Source: Tessaracoccus sp. OS52
Lineage (GTDB): Bacteria > Actinomycetota > Actinomycetes > Propionibacteriales > Propionibacteriaceae
Length of the DNA stretch: 64,000 bases
Direction of reading: 5' to 3'
Assembly: GCF_020687685.1 (NCBI RefSeq)
Contig: NZ_JAJEWM010000001.1
Location: 558,001-622,000, forward strand
A program made the translations under genes and the position numbers. The notes beneath the pieces were generated by a model. The model had not been told where the DNA came from. It made no database searches and saw only the letters and a list, made by a program, of their open reading frames with translations. This document shows, in pieces, positions 63,182 through 64,000 of the stretch (position 1 is its first letter; every line of letters starts with the position of its first letter).

Positions 63182-64000
63182 TTGTCCGGCGAAGACCAAC
63201 CGGTGGGTGGCCTCGCGGACTTGTGGTCCTGGGCCGATGAGGACGATGCCGTCCTCGAACACCCGGCCGTGGCCCCCGCCCTCGTCACAGCCGTCATGGT
63301 CGTACACAACGCAGAGGACTGGTTACCCGCTCAACTGCTGAGCCTCGCCCGGCTCGACCCCCGCCCCGGGCGCATCATCGCCGTCGACAACGGCTCCACG
63401 GACGGGTCCAGGGTCCTGCTCGAGGCCGCCCTCGCCGAAGGCGTGTTGCACGAGTTCACCGACGGTGACGCCGCCTTCGGCTTCGGGCAGGCGGTCGACG
63501 TCGCGCTCGGGGCCTCGCAGCCGGAATGGCTCTGGCTGCTCCACGACGACTCCGCACCCAGACCGGACGCCTTGCAGCAGCTCCTGCGGGGCCTGCAGCT
63601 GACGGGCGCCGAGATCCTGGTGCCCAAGCTCCTGCAGCCGAAGCGCCGTAACTACCCCGAGACGCTCGCGGAGATCGGGCAGAGCATCAGCCGCAGCGGA
63701 CGGCGCGTGCTCAGCGTCGAGGAGGGCGACATCGACCAGCAGCAGGAGGAACCGCAGCGCGTTCTGGGCGGCTCCACCGCGGGCCTGCTGGTGGCCGGCG
63801 ACCTCTGGCGCGAGCTGGGGGGACTCTCACCGGAGCTCCCGCTCCATCGCGACGGAGTGGATCTCGGGTGGCGCGCCGCAGACGCGGGACACCTTGTCAT
63901 GACGTGGCCCGACGCGGCGCTGACGCACCGCCAGTCCGGTCGGCTCGGTGAGCGTCAGTCGGCCCTCGGGCGCAACGCCCACGAGGTGGACCGACTGGCG
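63182..64000 (+). CDS. Family 2 glycosyltransferase, 5' part; continues past the window
   Basis: The frame from a TTG at 63182, with GGGAG six bases upstream, is open for 273 codons to the window end. After about 35 variable residues the GT-A core is clear: VTAVMVVHNAEDWLP, IIAVDNGSTDGS, WLWLLHDDSAPRPDA (with the DD of the metal site), GGSTAGLLV and HRDGVDLGWRAADAG. Actinobacteria often have a very large membrane glycosyltransferase next to whiB, and this may be its start; the length cannot be seen. Probably makes envelope polysaccharide from the neighbouring GDP-mannose or other donors. Confidence 0.85.
   Translation, partial: MSGEDQPVGGLADLWSWADEDDAVLEHPAVAPALVTAVMVVHNAEDWLPAQLLSLARLDPRPGRIIAVDNGSTDGSRVLLEAALAEGVLHEFTDGDAAFGFGQAVDVALGASQPEWLWLLHDDSAPRPDALQQLLRGLQLTGAEILVPKLLQPKRRNYPETLAEIGQSISRSGRRVLSVEEGDIDQQQEEPQRVLGGSTAGLLVAGDLWRELGGLSPELPLHRDGVDLGWRAADAGHLVMTWPDAALTHRQSGRLGERQSALGRNAHEVDRLA

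Overview
This 64 kb window is a gene-dense, GC-rich chromosomal segment of an actinobacterium. Direct indicators are a WhiB regulator with four spaced cysteines, an acyl-CoA carboxylase epsilon subunit, a mycothiol-dependent isomerase relative, DivIVA-like coiled-coil proteins, LytR-CpsA-Psr (LCP) enzymes, and DUF6350 and DUF3017 membrane proteins. Much of the gene order recalls the Mycobacterium tuberculosis Rv3260-Rv3315 region (whiB2, manB, cpsA/LCP, TIGR03089 gene, purE, purK, PH protein, birA, accD5, accE5, maf, accA3, lpdA, deoD, pmmB, add, cdd). Propionibacteriaceae or a related family is plausible but not proven. I saw no prophage, integrase, insertion sequence, CRISPR array, tRNA or rRNA.

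Layout. 1-6.3 kb: a membrane-protein fragment, a cardiolipin-synthase-like phospholipase D, the PcrA/UvrD helicase, and two nearly identical tandem M23 peptidases. 6.4-8.6 kb: sucCD and a terminator. 8.6-15.1 kb: a proline-rich anchored sensor-like protein, then DUF6350, purN, purH, folD and DUF3017. 15.1-19.6 kb: malate dehydrogenase, purU, a CorC/CNNM-type transporter and an APH-like kinase. 19.6-26.6 kb: a nucleoside uptake and salvage operon (BMP lipoprotein, ABC ATPase, two permeases, cytidine deaminase, adenosine deaminase). 26.6-32.7 kb: RNase HI with an extra domain, an FMN reductase, and a cobalamin riboswitch ahead of nrdA-nrdB; the NrdB has the residues of the chlamydial (class Ic) type. 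32.7-43.7 kb: metG, a VOC protein, DUF2207, a phosphohexomutase, purine nucleoside phosphorylase, a DUF559 gene flanked by two copies of a palindromic repeat, a shortened maleylpyruvate-isomerase relative, lpdA and an unknown membrane protein. 43.7-54.6 kb: the acyl-CoA carboxylase cluster (accA3, two coiled-coil polar-growth-type proteins, maf, accE, accD, birA) and purK-purE. 54.6-64 kb: envelope genes (DUF3352, two divergent LCP proteins, two glycosyltransferases, manC, TIGR03089, whiB).

How the genes work together. Four purine steps (purN, purH, purK, purE) sit with one-carbon enzymes (folD, purU). The nucleoside importer, the two deaminases, the phosphorylase and a phosphopentomutase-like enzyme can bring in nucleosides and feed their sugar into central carbon flow. 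The carboxylase subunits and BirA make and charge malonyl- or methylmalonyl-CoA-forming enzymes. The last 10 kb supplies GDP-mannose and the enzymes that build and attach cell-wall glycopolymers.

The strongest window-wide pattern is regulatory: about fourteen genes have a TANNNT hexamer ending exactly 6 or 7 bases before the start codon and no Shine-Dalgarno sequence, which is what leaderless actinobacterial promoters look like. No wholly new system is evident. The best leads are the leaderless promoter set, the B12-gated class Ic ribonucleotide reductase, the palindromic repeat pair around the DUF559 gene, the recent M23 duplication, and the coiled-coil pair inside the carboxylase cluster.
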